Shown in pieces: positions 62,611 to 64,000 of a stretch of 64,000 nt of DNA. The notes beneath the pieces were generated by a model, which worked only from the letters and a program-made list of their open reading frames with translations, ran no database searches and had not been told where the DNA came from. Both the position numbers and the translations under genes were made by a program. The stretch comes from Anaerococcus sp. mt242 (GTDB taxonomy: Bacteria; Bacillota; Clostridia; Tissierellales; Peptoniphilaceae): the NCBI RefSeq assembly GCF_016798225.1, contig NZ_JAEUYX010000001.1, positions 1 to 64,000 on the forward strand, in the 5' to 3' direction. Numbering within the stretch: the first letter of the stretch is position 1; the number at the start of each line of letters is the position of its first letter.

Positions 62611-63530
62611 TAATATCTCTATTACTATTAATATTAACATCCATATCTTGCTCTTTATTAGGCGTTTTCCTAGTGCTTAGAAGAGTATCAATGCTCACAG
62701 ATGCGATTAGCCATACAGTATTACTAGGTATAGTTTTGGCTTTTTTTATAATACCAGACTTGTCATCTCCAATCCTGATATTAGGTGCATCGGCTATGGG
62801 ATTTCTCACAGTATTTCTAGTTGAAATTCTAGGTTCAAAAGGCTTGAGTAAATATGATGAAGCAATTGGCGTAGTATTTCCAATACTATTTTCTGCTGCG
62901 ATTATTTTGATAAGCATATTCTTTAGAAATGTTCATTTGGATTCAGATATGGTTTTAGATGGAGAAGTATTATTTGCATCCTTAGTAAAGATAGATATAT
63001 TAGGATTTAAGTTAACACAGGCGATTTTTTATCAAGTAATTTTACTTGTAGTTATATTAATTTTTATAATATCCCAATTTAAAAAATTACAAATTTCAAC
63101 TTTTGATTCAGAATTTGCATATTTGATTGGCGTGCCTACTACACTTATATTTTATATGTTGATGGCATTTACATCATTATCTGCAGTGACATCCTTTACT
63201 AGTGTTGGGGCTATACTTGTCATCTCCTTTTTTATAGGACCAAGCTCAACTGCTCTTTTATTTAGTAAAACATTAAAGCAAACTCTAATATTCAGCAGCC
63301 TTATTGGAAGCATAAACGCAGCAATAGGATTTTATTTAGCATTAAGTTTAAATGTATCTATAGCAGGTACTGTAGCTGCTGTGAATATGTTAGTCTATCT
63401 AGTCCTACTAAGCATAAAGAAGTATACTATTGTTAACAAACTTAACAAGAAAGTTAATGCTAGTAAGGACATGGTAGTAAATGAGAACTTTAAATCCACA
63501 AAAAGACGAATATCTAATAACAATATTTAA
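62607..63530 (+). CDS. metal ABC transporter permease 2 (ABC-3 family)
   Basis: A 307-residue ABC-3 permease with S-M-L-T-D-A-I-S-H-T-V-L-L-G near 34 and the G-A-I-L-V-I motif near 205. The last 40 residues are charged and cytoplasmic. It overlaps the following regulator gene by 50 bases in another frame, so both are probably translated from one transcript. With the other permease it forms the membrane channel. Confidence 0.92.
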   Translation: MIISLLLLILTSISCSLLGVFLVLRRVSMLTDAISHTVLLGIVLAFFIIPDLSSPILILGASAMGFLTVFLVEILGSKGLSKYDEAIGVVFPILFSAAIILISIFFRNVHLDSDMVLDGEVLFASLVKIDILGFKLTQAIFYQVILLVVILIFIISQFKKLQISTFDSEFAYLIGVPTTLIFYMLMAFTSLSAVTSFTSVGAILVISFFIGPSSTALLFSKTLKQTLIFSSLIGSINAAIGFYLALSLNVSIAGTVAAVNMLVYLVLLSIKKYTIVNKLNKKVNASKDMVVNENFKSTKRRISNNNI

Positions 63531-64000
63531 ATTAATGGGAGAATCTGAGAAGGTTACTAATAAATCAATTAGCACACATTTAGACCTGGCTCCTTCTTCT
63601 GTAACTGAAATGCTAAAAAAATTGAAAAAAGAAGGCCTGGTAAGCGATGACAAAGATAATATGCTTACAAAAAAGGGTCTAAAATACACAAAAAAATTAC
63701 TCTCCAAGCATCGACTATGGGAATATTTTTTGGAAAAAGAACTGAAATTTTCACGGAAAGAGGTTCACCCAATAGCTAGTAGTTTGCAATCAGTAACAAA
63801 TGAAAATCTTCTAAATAAATTAAATACGTATTTAGGATATCCTGATTATTGTCCTCACGGATCAATAATTTATATAAATAATGAAGAAACTTCAAAAGAT
63901 TTTATAAAAATGAGCCAAGCAACTCCTGGCAAGGTATATATAATTAGAAGAATTAGAGATGATAATGAATTATTAACCTATTGCGAAGCTATGAAAATGG
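63481..64000 (+). CDS. DtxR/MntR-family metal-dependent regulator (partial, runs off the window)
   Basis: 173 residues are visible. The N-terminal winged helix has S-S-V-T-E-M-L-K-K-L-K-K-E-G-L near 40-53, L-T-K-K-G near 62 and H-R-L-W-E-Y-F-L near 77-84. The dimerisation part has P-D-Y-C-P-H-G near 121. His77, Glu81 and His96 are conserved, but where family members carry an L-E-H ligand triplet this protein has L-Q-S (Gln103, Ser104). The C-terminal SH3-like domain is cut by the window edge. An ATG with AAGGA 11 bases upstream starts it inside the permease gene. Confidence 0.88.
   Translation, partial: MRTLNPQKDEYLITIFKLMGESEKVTNKSISTHLDLAPSSVTEMLKKLKKEGLVSDDKDNMLTKKGLKYTKKLLSKHRLWEYFLEKELKFSRKEVHPIASSLQSVTNENLLNKLNTYLGYPDYCPHGSIIYINNEETSKDFIKMSQATPGKVYIIRRIRDDNELLTYCEAMKM

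Noticed and set aside
62561-62917. Minus-strand open frame across the two permease genes
   Set aside because: It spans the overlap of two clear ABC-3 permeases and has no start signal.
1-64000. CRISPR array, prophage, insertion sequence, rRNA or tRNA
   Set aside because: I saw no regularly spaced repeats, transposase or integrase motifs, and no cloverleaf or rRNA segments; the ribosomal cluster is protein genes only.

Overview
The window is AT-rich DNA (roughly one third G+C by eye) with Gram-positive style Shine-Dalgarno sites, ATG plus occasional TTG starts, short intergenic gaps and hairpin/T-tract terminators. Hybrid cluster protein, PPi-type phosphofructokinase, an UPF0597 cysteine desulfidase-like protein, an alanine dehydrogenase/AGCS pair and a sorbitol PTS suggest a fermentative anaerobic low-GC Firmicute. 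A Tissierellia/Peptoniphilaceae (Anaerococcus-like) host is my inference, not proven by the sequence. I see no rRNA, tRNA, prophage, insertion sequence or CRISPR array.

Layout. 1-600: truncated YczE-like membrane gene and a gap. 594-6407: sorbitol operon (PRD regulator, GutM, PTS IIC/IIBC/IIA, sorbitol-6-P dehydrogenase, fructose-6-P aldolase-like enzyme). 6478-9213: transaldolase and transketolase. 9328-11377: paired half-size CHR transporters and a DMT permease. 11422-15005 (minus): PPi-dependent phosphofructokinase, alpha/beta hydrolase, Cof-type HAD phosphatase, glucose-type EIIA. 15175-20451: hcp, cysteine desulfidase-like gene, Crp/Fnr regulator, tandem PPK2. 20509-26393: lipoprotein, PF06541 membrane protein, Bce-type RSAB module. 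26428-27475 (minus): LrgAB. 27551-42099: S10-spc-alpha ribosomal cluster, 30 genes from rpsJ to rplQ, with a structured leader and without map between adk and infA. 42383-47275: HAD phosphatase and a MurNAc recovery operon (MurR-like, MupG, MurQ, MurP). 47547-51315: PAS-SpoIIE phosphatase, deoC, cytoplasmic alpha-amylase, RNase HI. 51495-56033: gate-domain membrane protein, cation/proton antiporter, DUF3783 protein, an unrecognised coiled-coil protein, Cof HAD. 56325-59958: alanine dehydrogenase, alanine symporter, YtqA-type radical SAM protein. 60071 to the end: metal ABC importer and a DtxR-family regulator that runs off the window.

How it fits together. Sorbitol enters as sorbitol-6-P and becomes fructose-6-P, which can go to PPi-PFK, to transketolase/transaldolase, or be cleaved by the FSA-like enzyme. 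MurP lacks an EIIA domain, and the glucose-type EIIA at 14517-15005 is the only free candidate donor in the window. The Crp/Fnr protein near hcp looks like HcpR; a perfect palindrome sits at -41.5 relative to the predicted hcp start, the class II activator position. The metal importer has two nested inverted repeats around its promoter, and its DtxR-like regulator lacks the usual Glu-His metal ligands. I did not find a complete unknown multi-gene system. The least explained items are RNA or regulatory structures (S10 leader pseudoknot, adk-infA gap, region after rplQ) and two small uncharacterised proteins.
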